DNA from: Colocasia esculenta
Taxonomy: Eukaryota > Streptophyta > Magnoliopsida > Alismatales > Araceae
Direction of reading: 5' to 3'
NCBI GenBank assembly: GCA_014218235.1
Contig: CM024760.1
Span: 9,962,049-10,026,048 of the forward strand
Length of the DNA stretch: 64,000 bases
The translations under genes were made by a program, and so were the position numbers. How positions within the stretch are numbered: the first letter of the stretch is position 1; the number at the start of each line of letters is the position of its first letter. Shown one piece after another: positions 1 through 12,452 of the stretch. The notes below the pieces were generated by a model that was given only the letters and a program-made list of their open reading frames with translations, searched no databases and had not been told where the DNA came from.

Positions 1-1103
1 GCACATGACGCGATGATGCATGTAACGAAACAGGATGGACTGGACCTGGGAAACAGGCCCAATGAAAGAGACCCACATCAGATGATTGGGTATCAAGAAA
101 GTTGTAAAGAGGCTTCTTGGGTAAAGTGGGATCGCGTGTCTGTGTGTGGTACGGCCAGAGAGAGCCACAGAGGTAGGAATTCCTCTTCTTAAACCAGAGA
201 AATACTTTTTGGGGTTGAAATTTCGGCTGATTTTCAACTGTAAAACTGCTGATAAAAATGTCTTTCATTATCAATGGGTCACATTGATTTACGTGTTTAA
301 TCGATTTTGGTTAGATGAGAGAGATAGAGAGAATTGATAATCTACATCAAAAATAAGTGTGAAACTATCTTTAAGAGATTTTCGCGCGGTTGACAAAGTT
401 GAACTCTCGACGACGATTTTTTTTTAAAAGGTGTTCGCGCCATTTGCACAAGTGATGAGGCCGTGAAGTGTGAGTCTGCGACGTTTTGGGGAAAATTGAT
501 TTTTACTGATTTTCACTTTTTTCGCCATAGCTAAACAATGCCTTAGTGCAAGGTGGGTCATTTGTCCTTGAATTTAAAAAAATAGGGGTGAAAGAGATAT
601 TATAATTTTTTTTAGGATAGATGACACATCTTTTGATATGTACTAAGTATTTCTCCTTAAAACGAAACCACACATCATGGAAATGGGTGGAGCATGTTGT
701 CACGCGCCCACTTCGAGCCACTTTGACAACTGAGTTATCGCTCGATAAAGATAAATCTTATGTTCGATATTAATTAGATTTAATTAAAGTGTATTGGTTA
801 ACTTAAAATAATTAGTTTTACCAGGGTAACTCTATCTATCCTCAAGAAGTGGAATAGTAAAGTTATCTCTGAATAAGTGATATATATATATATATATAAT
901 AAGTGATATATATATATTTTATAAAATAGCTGGATTTGAAGAAGAGATGTTATCTATCCAATCCTATTTATGTTTTCAAAATAAAATGAGTTAACTTTTA
1001 AATTAGCCAATACCAAATTAACCTATCATAAGTTGTTTAACCCTTAAATAAAGTCGCACTTCATGTTTCCTGCACAGCTCGACATCTGACCTCTAATTTG
1101 GAT
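1..1103. other. AT-rich intergenic DNA
   Basis: I see no supportable gene here. The stretch is AT-rich, with two short TA microsatellites near 882-897 and 907-916. Open frames are short, with no splice context or recognisable domain. Confidence 0.5.
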
Positions 1104-1273
1104 AAGAGAAAAGTTTAGTGCACTATTATATTGTACTTAAGTGTAATATGATTAGACAAACATCTAATAATTAGATTGTCACTTTATCACTCTCTAGAAG
1201 AGTGTCATATAAATTTATTATTTAATTATATTACACTTAAATATAATATAAAAGTATATTAAATCTTTCTCTT
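1104..1273. repeat. MITE-like inverted-repeat element (about 170 bp)
   Basis: The left arm (AAGAGAAA, then TTTAGTGCACT, then TTAAGTGTAATAT) is mirrored by the reverse complement of the right arm, which ends CTTTCTCTT at 1273. The arms are about 50 bp each, imperfect and AT-rich. This is the size and form of a small non-autonomous DNA transposon. A clean target-site duplication was not identified, so the ends are approximate and the superfamily is open. Confidence 0.55.
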
Positions 1274-1374
1274 TAGACAAACTCATCTTCTTATCGGAAG
1301 AAACACGTCTCTCTTCACTGCCCCAGGCGAGCAATGCTCGTTGCAGTGTAAGTATTGGCGTTTCTCCTTGGCAT

Positions 1375-1620
1375 TTGCGTGAACATGTCATGGTTGATGC
1401 ACCTTCCTCCTCAAACGCCCTGCTAAGCCAAGCAGTTTCTCAGCAACTTCCACCAAAAAGTTCTGCCCCAAGAATTATTAATGGTTCTATCAACATCAGT
1501 ACCATTTCCATGTCTAGGTCAAAATTTATGGAATTACATGACAGCAAACTCTCTGTGGGCATGCATCAGTGTGGGGGATTGCAGGGTGTGTGGTATGGTG
1601 GCCCTCTTCCTACCAACTAA
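1375..1620 (+). CDS. possible coding fragment, unknown
   Basis: An 81-residue open frame starts MREHVMVDAPSSSNALLSQA. It is less AT-rich than its flanks and has a plausible Ser/Gln-rich composition. It stays open upstream of the ATG to a possible 3' splice site (CGTTGCAG, ending about 1345), so it could be the last exon of a gene or a leftover gene fragment. I recognise no domain, see no partner exon, and it is shorter than most plant proteins. It may be chance coding potential. Confidence 0.2.
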   Translation: MREHVMVDAPSSSNALLSQAVSQQLPPKSSAPRIINGSINISTISMSRSKFMELHDSKLSVGMHQCGGLQGVWYGGPLPTN

Positions 1621-2400
1621 AGAAGAATGAGCACTGTTGTGGATTAAGAGTTATGTGTATATTAAGAGCAGCAGTTAGAGGAAAGCCCATGTCATGACTG
1701 TTCATAGGCAGGTCAGAGGAAGAAGTAAGGAATTAATTACTAGATAATATAAATTCTTTGGATAAATGGGTATTATTAATTACATAGGTGATGATGATCA
1801 TCATCAGAGCCTTATCTTATTATTTGGAGTCGGCTATATAATTTTTTTTTCGTCAAAAATTTCTATCAAGTGTTATAATCATGTTTAAACTCAAGAAATT
1901 CAAATCCTTCTTAATTACATAAGTGATGATAGGAGTATTTTAAGACTGTCATGATCAGTTCCAAACATTTTCGAATTCAAATAATAAATTTTGCGCAAAA
2001 TTACGTACCGCGCGCATAAACTTGGAACACTCTAGGTCATCAACTTACATATATACTAATGTTTATTGAAAAAACACTTTACCTATGACCCACAAAAAGG
2101 AGATGTTCGATAATTTGTCTATCAACAGTGAGAGAGAGTGAGGGCAACATTCGTTATGAATAAATATTCACCATTGTCTTATAAACTCGTTGTTTGGTGA
2201 CTCATATGAGACTGACCTGGTAGAATAATTACATCTTTTATTTTCTTTCTTACTTCAATGCCATTTTCTATATCCTTTGAATAATATTTTTTTTACACAA
2301 TACCTTTGAATAGTACTTGGTTGTACCGTAAGTGTGCACTAATCGATGAACCGGCAAGAACACCCTTAAATAATTAGTTCACTTAAGGTGATAAAATATA
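1621..2400. other. AT-rich intergenic DNA
   Basis: No gene, RNA or clear transposon terminus was found. Open frames are short and interrupted. Confidence 0.5.
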
Positions 2401-2427
2401 AGTTTTTTTGCATATCAACTCTTCTTA

Positions 2428-2870
2428 GAAATAAAATGTCAAATGTGTCATCTTTATTAAATTATTGTTAAAAATATCATTTAAAATATAAAATATTACA
2501 GATATGCTATTATCGGAACGCGAAATTTCTTTCTTCCTATTTAACCATGAGTTAGACTATGTTATTTTCTATACATTTAACCAAGACTTGGTCTAACCCC
2601 GTAAGAAGAAATATCACATTTGCCCTTTGGTCAACATCTCATGACAGAGAAATGACCCATTTGTTCTTGTGTTAAACATTCATAATAGTAAAGGTATTTT
2701 TGTCAGAAATTACTGAACTAACCAGAATAAGATAATTTTAGAGGAATATTTACTTTTAAGAGACGGAAGCTAATTACAATGACATATTCACAACCATCTT
2801 TATTAATGGTATTTTTATAATATTTTAATAAAGATGGCACATTTGACATTCCTCTTCTATTAATGGTATG
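2428..2870. repeat. inverted-repeat element, MITE-like
   Basis: The left arm near 2428-2482 contains AATGTCAAATGTGTCATCTT followed by an AT-rich tail. It recurs as a reverse complement near 2807-2870 (AATGTCAAATGTGCCATCTT when read on the minus strand). The 330-bp spacer is AT-rich and non-coding. The arrangement suggests a degenerate MITE or fold-back element. Exact ends and target duplication were not resolved. Confidence 0.4.
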
Positions 2871-3880
2871 TATGAAAAAAAACCCTAAAATATATATAGT
2901 ATGTGATATATTACTATATGATAAGATATATATCATGTTTGATCGAATCATTTTTATAAAGATGCAGTACTTATGGTATGGTCTGGACAAGGAGGGGTTA
3001 CAAACACATGTTGCTATTTCAAGTATAGCTGGTCCATCATCCTTATAATTAGATGTTGCTCTTCTATTACGAGGGCTTGCAAACAAAACAATATTGTTTT
3101 AAATACCTGGAATTATTGAGTTTAATTATTTTCGCTTTGCATTCCTTTTTGTTTGATTCTTCTTTCAATTAAGAACAACAAATAGAAATGGAAAGTATCT
3201 TTTCTCGTCCATCTTCTACCCATTTATAGTCCTATATGTTCTAACGCATCCCTCCATGTGAAGATCGTCCATATGTTCTGAGGAATGGTGACAAAAATCA
3301 GTTTATTGCATATCGATTAGGTTTTTGGATGAATTATGACTACCCGACATGCAACCATGAGCTTTGATATTGTCTTGAATTATTAGGACATCTAACTCAA
3401 AATCTTGAAACTATGAAGGAAATAAACTGCCAATTAAATCTATGCTCCTTGTGAATGTCCCTAGTTTGGACAATTTTCTATGCTTGTGGTGATCATCTGA
3501 AAGGGTGAGGATTGAATGTGAATGTTCCAAGTTTGGAAAATTGTATCCAGAGTGTGCTTTTTTGGATCAAGAATTTAAAGTCCAGGGGGATATCAGTAAA
3601 GGTCCCTTTGGTTTATCTATTCATAGACAGTATATCTCAATTTATGAGATTTTTTAATTTTGGTAGATAAAATTATCAAAGTTGATAACTTTATCGGGTA
3701 CCCGAGAAGGTGAGATAGAATTATCAAGACTTATTAATATTTATTTGTGACAAAAATTTGATAAATTATCTATGTCATCAAATCATAAATTAACAAACTT
3801 GATAACTAATAATTATCTAGACTTATTAGGTTATTAAAATGGCTCTATGGATATATTAGGTGAGGAGGTGATTTCTCGTC
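2871..3880. other. AT-rich intergenic DNA with GATAA/TTATC-rich palindromes
   Basis: No gene is supported. The sequence at 3600-3840 has repeated short inverted motifs around TGATAACTTTATC and AATTATCAAG, which suggest a decayed MITE. The rest is unremarkable AT-rich DNA. Confidence 0.35.
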
Positions 3881-4530
3881 AACTAGGCCCATAGGCACAG
3901 TACAGTTCATTTTGATCTTCTGGTCGTTTGTGCATCTTCCACGTGTCTCCGGACACTTCAAGGGCCTCTAAGTAGACGCCCACTCAAGCACGCGAGCACA
4001 AACCTTACTAGTTGTCTTCAGACCTCCGAACTCTCTCTCACCGATCATCCATTGGTCGCATGTACAGGTACAATAACCGCTCTCATCATGTCAGTTCTCA
4101 CACCTTCTAGAGGTTAACTCCCCATAATGGAAGCTTGACGAGATCACTCCCCAAGATCCAGGTGATTATGGCTCCACGACATCTCCCACGCCTTTTCGTG
4201 AGAGTCTTATAATTGCTGCTCTAAATGAACTGTTATAGCTTGCCGACAAATAAATTATCTGAACACTAGTATATAAAGGGATCAGAGACTCCGGTGCCAA
4301 GGTAAACAAAACTCCGCCATTCTCACATCCAAAACCTTACAATTAAGATCTGTTCTGACTTTGACATCGAAAGATTCTCTCCTGATTTTCAAGATTGGGC
4401 CCCTTCGACGTCTGCCTTCTCTCTTTTGCAAGATCCACTAAGTCGTCCGATCGAGCCTTCCCCACTTTTTCGAATGTGTGAGTATAGAGTTTCGACTAGA
4501 TTTTATCCTCTACACTAGGGTAGGGTCACA
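3880..4530 (+). mobile_element. LTR-like fragment with its own promoter
   Basis: This block is less AT-rich than its flanks. It contains a TATA box (TATATAAA, 4270-4277) followed by a C/T-rich leader and a GTAGGGTCACA-like end near 4525. This resembles the U3-R-U5 layout of a plant LTR. No second copy, TSD or coding region was found in the window, so it is at best a solo or truncated LTR. It could also be the promoter of a lost gene. Confidence 0.3.
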
Positions 4531-5570
4531 TCATAAAATATAAAAACCATGAATCTTTGATTTCAGAATCCATTGCTACCAAGCCATTCTCCTCTGGGAA
4601 AAAAAATCAAAGACCTCTCAATATTTGTTTCATAATTTTTTCTTGTTCTTAAATCTTGCATTTTAAAGAGAGAATAAAATGAAAGAATTCACCACACTAG
4701 TTTATTGATCCGTCTGTGGGATTTGCCCGTATATCGATTCTATCTTGAAGAAAGGTAAGGTTGGGTCTACCGTCTACACACCTAATTCTTTGAAAAATAT
4801 CGACTCCGATTCAAAGTGTACGAACCCCACCATGCAGTTTCAAACATGGCTCTGGTTAAAAAAATAGTTTTCGATATGGATACCCTTATAAAATTGCCTT
4901 ATCTATAGATATAACTCTTAACTTCCGTAAATCTGACAAAAGTATCACCCCACAGGCCCACCTGCTCTTATGTAGCTAGATCCTATAGTTCATAAGAACG
5001 TATTCTGAGGGTACAAGAATCCACCATACATAAGTCCATTTATTTTGATACAGTAAGAATATTTTAAAAAGCCATAAAAATGTCTCAAATTGGGCAACAT
5101 GTATGGAACATCTTTAAAAAAAATTTAAAAGCTGGAAAAATATGAGACTTGGTATTTCTCAAATTTTCTGGTGTACAAAAAGATAAGAAGGCCAGGTGTC
5201 CAAAATACGGAATTCCAAGAGCCGATACGGAGAAAAAAAAAGCAAGGGAGCACCAATCAAAAGACGCGTAGAAGACCCCCGTACGCGTCTGCGCTGAGCC
5301 CCACTCGATGGTTCGCCCCGCCCTGCCGCCTCCCCCCCGTCCTTGCCCGCACCCCTCACACCCCACTTTTCCGTAGTCATCTGACGCGCTCTTCGCTCTG
5401 ACCACCCCACCACCCATCCCTTGTTACATCGCAAACGTCTACCTCTCCCCCACCTTTCCAAATTTTTGAAAACCTAAAAAAAACCCAAAAGAAAAAAAAG
5501 GACCCACCAATTTAAAAATTAGGACGGTAAAACAAACATCTTAATCCAGAGCCGTTGGAGGTGGGTAAAC
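4531..5570. other. intergenic DNA, no gene seen
   Basis: AT-rich DNA passes into a C-rich stretch at 5270-5460, which gives overlapping open frames on both strands. Such mirrored frames in skewed DNA are composition artefacts. No domain or splice pattern is visible. Confidence 0.4.
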
Positions 5571-6765
5571 GCCCTCCCATCTCTCAGACGTTTGTTTGGT
5601 CGCGTTTGGTGGCTCTGCCTCCCCCTCGCAACTGAGATATTGATGTCTGGTCTAATTAATTCACACACGTCTACACACATATATGTTCGTATATTGGTTG
5701 CAACTTACCAAGTTGGTTATAATTAATTCAATATGCAACTTAGCAATGGTAGTTTCCGGTTTCCACCTTGACACCTTTCACCGGGTCTCGATCTAACGAT
5801 GACCGGCAGCGCACAACACAGAGATAGGTGCAGGGGCGCAGGTGTTGATGCGTGTGTGGGGAGGTGGGGGGGGGGTCGTGTTGTGTTCGCTGCTGCTAAC
5901 GTCCATACTTTGGCTTGGCTGGTGGCGATGGCGTTTGCCGGGCTCAGACGGCCTCGGGAAGACCGGGCTGCCAATTGGAGAAGAACCTGGCTGCACTCGT
6001 CCCCTCTGGAATCGAGCAGATTGGAACAGAACCCAGAAGAAAGGGGAACGGGAAACCTCGCAACCATGGTTCATGAACGAATGTAATGATGGGTTTTGGT
6101 GCCCGGAGATGATATGATATGACCCTGCTGATCATGATATGTCATACCAAATTGGGAAGTGTTGAACTGTTCGTATAAGGGTTTCTTAATACCGGGGCAT
6201 TTGGCATTTCCAGTTCACTCTGGTTTAAAAAAAAAAACACTGGAATTTGGAAACTGGAGGGTGGTGCAATCCAGGCCAGGGCAGATGGGGCTGGGATTGG
6301 TAACATCAGCAGGGAAAGAAAAAGACCTAATGGGCACAGTAAATTGCATTTAATTCTAATCAAACCAAATCTGGAATACAGCAAAAACCCATTATTTTTT
6401 TGTTGTGAGGGAGGGTGTAGAGACTAGAGAGGGAGAGTGGCAGTGGCAGTGGCAGGGACCTCTCTCTCTCTCTCTCTCTCTCTCTCTAGTGGGTTCTAAC
6501 GTTCACATTTTTTCTGGGGTTTCCATGTCAGCTCTCATCGCTTTGTTGCTCACCTCCCCCAACCTCTCCCCCCTGGTGCTGCTGCTCCCTGCTGCACGTA
6601 TTTATCTGAAACCGACGCCATTACTAGTTTCTTCCTCCATAAAACATTCCCCACCCTGGTCTCCCCGTTTCCCCATGCTCCAAGGTGCCTCCTTTTGCTC
6701 GTAGGAAGCAGAGAAGGGATTTGGAGGAGGAAGAGGGGGAGTCCATCGCCATCACCCATCGGTAA
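5571..6765 (+). promoter_or_regulatory. 5' flank and likely 5' UTR of the NAT gene
   Basis: This is the sequence immediately upstream of the NAT start codon. It contains a CT microsatellite at 6460-6487, a GGCAGT trinucleotide-type run just before it, and C/T-rich stretches that are common in plant 5' UTRs. No convincing TATA box was found, so the transcription start cannot be placed. Short open frames here on both strands are not believable genes. Confidence 0.4.
6460..6487. repeat. CT dinucleotide microsatellite
   Basis: An uninterrupted CT run in the presumed 5' UTR of the NAT gene. CT tracts of this kind are frequent in plant leaders. Confidence 0.9.
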
Positions 6766-9700
6766 ATGGGGTCCAAACCAGATGATTTCCTGCCTTTTCC
6801 CGTGAAGGAGCAGCTGCCCGGCGTCGACTACTGCATCACCAGCCCTCCCCGGTGGGGTGAGTTCTTTCCCATGTAGGCTCTGCTCTGAGCATGTCAGTGG
6901 TTAGGTTTCTTTTGAGCCAAACCTGGCGTATGTTGCTGCTGTTCTGCTGCTCTTCGATCTTCCGGCTTCGCCCACTGTCTCCTTCCGGGTGGTTTTACCC
7001 CTTCCCGGCTTTCCTGCTTCTGGGTTGCGGGCTAATGGTATTTACCTTCCCTTATTGTTTCTGCTCTCCTCTCCTGTGTTGCAGCGGAGGCGTGCCTCCT
7101 CGGGTTCCAGCACTACGTGGTGTGCCTCGGCGCCATCGTTCTCATCGCAAACATCGTCGTCCCCCAGATGGGTGGTGGACATGTGAGTATCCTGTTCTCC
7201 CTTCTCTCTGGAAGCATCTGGTGAATGTGTTGCCGCTGCCTCTTTGGATTTTCATCTTTCTTCCTCACGCGCATTACAAGATCGGGGGATGCTTTTTTTC
7301 CCATTTCTCAGGAGGAGAAGGCGAAGCTCATTCAGACCATACTCTTCGTCACCGCGATCAACACACTGCTGCAGCTCTACTTCGGCACCCGCCTACCGGC
7401 GGTGATAACTGCGTCCCACACGTTCGTCCTCCCCACCCTCTCCATCATATTCAGCAGGCGGTATAGCTACTTCTTGGAGCCCCACGAGGTTTCTCTCTCT
7501 TCTGCGTTCCCTCTCTTCTTACTTTGTCGAACTTTGCAAAATTGCTCTTGGTTTTCTTGCCTAGTTGGTTGTTTGCTTATTGGGTTGTCATTTGTTCAGA
7601 GATTTATCCACACGATGAGAGGCATACAGGGGGCTCTCATCATCGCTTCATGCCTTCAGATTGTTCTTGGCTTCATGGGCGTATGGGGGATCGTTATAAG
7701 GTGGGTGGGTGGATGCCTCTTCGATCATATTGATAAGACTGTTGTCGCTATCCCGCACATCTGATTTAATCTTTTATTAATCTACTTCTGTCTCCTGCGT
7801 TGATCAGGTTTCTCAGCCCGCTCTCTGCAGTTCCCTTGGTAACGCTTGCTGGGCTCGGACTTTTCTACCTCGGTTTTCCCATTGTAAGACGTGCACCTGT
7901 TCGTCATAGGCACTCCTGTCTTCGCTAAATTGATGTTTCTAAAGCTGTCTCTCTTCTCCTTTACTTGAGGGTAGCCACTATTTGCTTAAAACACTTTTTC
8001 ATATTTCTTTTCTTTGTTGCAGGTGGCAAGTTGCATTGAAGTGGGTCTTCCAGAGATAATCCTGTTGGTATTTCTGTCACAGGTATCTGCATCATAATAT
8101 TTGCTCCTATTAGTTTTTGTTAACAGTAGTATGCCAACTGGTTTGGTATGTAATACTTGAGTTGGAATGTGCAGTATGTTCCTTATGCAATCAAGGGAAA
8201 GAGGGTCATCTTCGATAGATTTGCATTGATGTTTGCTGTTGTGATTGTATGGGTTTATGCACATATTCTGACTGCCTCTGGCGCTTACAAGCACACAAAA
8301 CCATCAACCCAGTACAGTTGTCGCACAGACCGTGCTTTTCTGATTAGCACTGCTCCTTGGTAAGCATATACCTTCCTGGTTGCCTTTTGATCTTCTGTTG
8401 CTCTTCACTAGCTGCACTTGGGGCATTGTTCAGCTGCACTGATGGCAATCTTTGGGATCTCTTTTGATCTCAAGGGAATTTGATCTTTTGATATTATTCA
8501 AATCATAGTCCTGACAGGGCAGTTAGAATTTTGTGGATCTGAGCTGTTTCGTGATTCTAAATATTAATCTTAGGGCTGTAAACACTATAATTGTGATTCA
8601 AAGGATGAAGCTGCTCCTGAGAAGCGGAGCAGGAGCTACTTCACTCAAGTTGTCAATTCAGTAAATGATATTTGACTGTTATCACAAAAATTGAAAGACA
8701 ATTGTCCAATTTTGACGTATAACACAAAAAAATTGCAACTGATCGCTTGCTTTTCATCCATTTCAAATCTGGTTTCAAAAAATTTGGATAGTCATATGTT
8801 TTACATGAAAAAGCAATCAAATAGCTTTTTAAATTTGAAGGTAAATCATAGTTTTGTGAACCCTTTATTTCTGTAATATGTAATTCGACAAAAGTTGTCA
8901 ATTCAGTAATTGATATTTGACTGTTGTCACAAAAATTGAAAGACAATTGCCAATTTTGACTATTAAGACAAACATTTACAACTGATCGCTTGCTTTTCAT
9001 CCATTTCAAATCTGGTTTCAAAAAATTTGGATAGTCATATGTTTTACATGAAAAAGCAATCAAATAGCTGTTTAGAAATTGAAGGTAAATCATAGTTTTG
9101 TGAACCCTTATATCTGTAATATGTAATTCGACTTTACGTAGAATATTGATCCCCGTCATTTTGAATTTATTTTGTTTATTGTTTTTTCAGGATACGAGTT
9201 CCTTATCCACTTCAATGGGGGAGTCCTACCTTTGATGCTGGGGAAGCTTTTGCAATGATGGCTGCTTCATTGGTCGCTTTGGTGGAGGTCCGTTTCCAAA
9301 CGGTTGCTGCCGTTCTTTTCTTCGTGCTTCCAAGAAATTATGGATGAGGGGAACCACTGCTTAAATGTCAGAAAATAGAGTCAATTTCTGAAACTTGTTA
9401 GCTGGCTGCAGCTTCCCAAGACCTTCCTGGTTGCAAACCTTTGATCTACCATTGTAATACTGGTAAATTAGAGTATTACAAGTGATAAACTGTGAATTGC
9501 CATCCGATCAAGGTTGTTGGATATTTGATTAATACTATATGAAACTGACATCATTTTATCAATTTGATTCTGCATATGGTGATTTTAGTTCTGTTGTATT
9601 TTTTTAACTTACTTGAAATATGGCTTTTTTCTGTTGGGAATTCCTGTCTGTATCAATGGCCTTAACTCCAGACTATCTTTGTCACACTTTGATTGTTATG

Positions 9701-12452
9701 GTCCATTTTAACTCTAGGTACTTGTGAAGTACAAGTCAGGTGTTATAATTGATGTATCATGTCGATGCTTCCCGGATTATCTAGATATCAAATCCTGTCA
9801 GTCAAAATGGGTATTAGATGCAGCCTATATTTCCTTCTACGGGTGTTAAATTCATTTTTCTTTGTAAAAAATGAAAAATAGCAATTTATTTTCAACTTCA
9901 ATCAAGCTCTCTGTTTTGCTTACACCAGTGTGTCTGCAAAATGTTAGTGGCATACCCTTTTTCTCAAAGGAATATTGCACAGCTAGTTCTTGTTAAGTCT
10001 GTATGCACATGGCTGGTGCACTATCAGGGCCATATTCTCAAATATCATTCTACATATTTCTCATGGTTAGTGCCTATACTAATTAGTGTTTGTGCTTATT
10101 GTGCCTGTGTCACCTGACTCATTCACTCTGATCAGTTAAGTTGTGTATAGTTCCATACTGGGTGCAATGACTTCAGATGATCCTTCAACTTGTGGTCCAG
10201 GGCATCTAAAGCTTGTAATTCTCATATGTAATGCTTCTAATAAGCGCCATGTCCAACTTTAAAAAAAAAAAAAGCTTCATGTCCACGTAGTATGCATTCC
10301 CACCTGACAGACTAACAGTTTCCTAGCTTCCTATTAACTCAAGAAAAGAATTTCATCTCAGCTTCAAGTGTTTTTCCTGATATTTTGTCTTCTTCTGCAG
10401 TCCACAGGTGCTTTCATTGCTGTACAAAGATATGCAAGTGCCACACATGTACCACCTTCAATCTACAGCAGAGGTGCTGGATGGCTGGTAATCACCTTCT
10501 CCAGTGGTATCTATACTCCATTGTTATATCAGGTGATTCAATCTGCTTTCATTTCTTATCAGGGAATAGGTCTTTTGCTGGATGGGCTATTTGGTACTGC
10601 AAGTGGATCCGCGGCATCAGTGTAAGTGTGAATTCCTTAGCTTGGAAGCTACATTAATGCTCAGAGTACATTTTTCTTATATTATCCTATTTGCACAGTG
10701 AAAATGCAGGTCTACTGGGATTGACACGGGTTGGGAGCAGAAGAGTAATTGAAGTATCAGCATGGTTTATGTTTTTCTTTTCTATCCTAGGTATTTATTT
10801 GTATTACCCTTCAACGTAGGCTTTTTTTTAATCCTGCCAGCTTTATCATCTCACTTTGCTTCACTCGAATTACCAGGAAAGTTTGGTGCACTTTTTGCGT
10901 CAATCCCATTGCCCATATTTGCTGCTCTGTACTGTGTCCTCTTCGCCTATGTGGGTACGTCTTTACATTTCTTTGCTTTCAGCATTGCCTCTAAGCTTAC
11001 GTTATTTAAGGTCTACTGAATATACTTGAGTAAATTCCTGTGGCGGGATTGCCACTTACTATCGCATGGAGTTTGCTGTATAAGGTTTTCGTGAACATTA
11101 ATTACAGTAGAAACTAGAAACCTATATATGAGAAAACCTTGCAACAGAAACCAAAATCTGAAAAGACTCTCACATAAGTGCAATAACAGATTGACATGAT
11201 GAACCAGGCTCAAGAATATTTCCAAAACCAAATTTATACTTGGTGATTATTGTCTCTGCTACTCTGCTACATACAGTAGAGGTGGAGGCTTTTAGCAATA
11301 TGATTCCGTGATACTGGAAGACGAGTCTTGTAAGGGGAAGGTTAAAAGCATTGGGATCAACAAACTCGAGGATAAACATGGCATGCAGGATGAAACTTTC
11401 TTGAGGTTGTGACCTAAATTTGGATGTGACCTAAAGTTGGACTAGGAAACACCTCATAATGGACAAAATTATGTCGGGAAAGCTGCAACTTTTCTGATAT
11501 TTACTTCAAACTGTTCCAAAGAAATGTGCTTCATTATCTGGAGCACAGATTGCCAATATCCCCCACAACACCTTTCTCTTTCCGTACAATTCTCATTGGC
11601 TTCAACAAGCATGCAAGGAAGTCATGATATCTGTACAAGTACAGAAGACACAATACTTGTCCTTGCTCCTGTGAATGAATTTTGTTAACACAAAAACAGG
11701 GAAATATAAATGCTGGCATGTTTCTCATTTTCGATGGGTTAGCTCAGGAGAATCTTTTGCCATGTTCTTAAGCGATATTTTGACCAATAACATATGAATT
11801 TTCTCATGTACGAAAATTTCTCATTTTCGATGGTTAGCTCAGGAGAATCTTTTGCCATGTTCTTAAGCGATATTTGGGCCAATAACATATGGATTTTCTC
11901 ATATACGAAAATGGCTTGTTGTGCCATGCAAGCAGCTGCTGCAGGACTTGGGCTCCTACAATTTTGCCATCTCAACACCTTCCGTGTGAAGTTCATCCTA
12001 GGCTTCTCGCTATTCATGGGCTTATCCGTGGCACAATATTTCAAGGAGTATTTTCTTATCAAAGGTTATGGTCCTGTTCACACTACTTCCAGATCGGTGG
12101 GTGTCTAATCTGCTATGTTTAAAGGATAATACTTATAGTTTGTGGTTCTTCTGCAATCGGCTTGCTGCATCCTTCTATTCTGTCTTTCTGGTCCCTATCA
12201 CCACTGACCAAAGCCTTCTTTTCTGCCTTGCAGTTCAATGACATAGTGAATGTGATATTCTCTTCACCTGTCTTAGTAGGTGCTACAGTTGCTTACATCT
12301 TAGACTGCACCATGAGACATGGAGATGGAGACATCAATAGAGAAAGAGGTTGGCATTGGTGGGAGAAATTCAGGTTCTTCAAAGGAGATAGCAGGAGCGA
12401 AGAATTTTACTCCCTCCCCTACAACCTCAGCAAGTATTTCCCTTCATACTAG
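6766..12452 (+). CDS. NAT: nucleobase-ascorbate transporter (NAT family), 14 exons
   Basis: Polytopic membrane permease of the NAT/NCS2 (xanthine-uracil permease) family, which moves purines, pyrimidines or ascorbate across the plasma membrane; the substrate cannot be read here. Exons: 6766-6856, 7085-7182, 7312-7488, 7600-7700, 7808-7883, 8023-8082, 8175-8359, 9191-9287, 10401-10487, 10563-10621, 10699-10790, 10877-10954, 11936-12096, 12234-12452. All introns are GT-AG, phases agree, and the product is 526 residues, the usual plant length. Family marks: the start MGSKPDDFLPFPVKEQLPGV, the GFQHY motif with Gln39-His40, PQMGGG then EEKAKLIQT, ESTGAFIAVQRYASAT around residue 295, the NAT signature ENAGLLGLTR at 345-354, and the C-terminus YNLSKYFPSY. 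The least certain junction is the acceptor of exon 13, where CAG repeats offer in-frame alternatives. The gene looks intact. The tandem duplications in introns 7 and 12 leave the splice sites untouched. Confidence 0.93.
8647..9132. repeat. two-copy tandem duplication in NAT intron 7
   Basis: About 245 bp beginning AAGTTGTCAATTCAGTAA at 8647 is repeated head to tail from 8892 to 9132, with only scattered differences and small indels. It lies wholly between exons 7 and 8. Open frames on the minus strand here are simply the duplicated AT-rich unit. Confidence 0.9.
11721..11911. repeat. two-copy tandem duplication in NAT intron 12, near the acceptor
   Basis: A 96-bp unit starting TTTCTCATTTTCGATGG at 11721 recurs at 11817 with few changes. 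The second copy ends about 25 bases before the exon 13 acceptor at 11936, so the copy probably includes or borders branch-point sequence. Confidence 0.85.

Noticed and set aside
7113..7304. Minus-strand and shifted-frame open readings over the NAT exons
   Set aside because: They are shadows of exons 2 and 3; only the + strand spliced frame gives NAT family motifs.
8653..9159. 168-residue minus-strand frame with an internal repeat
   Set aside because: It is the antisense of the tandem duplication in NAT intron 7. The repeat in the protein is the DNA duplication.
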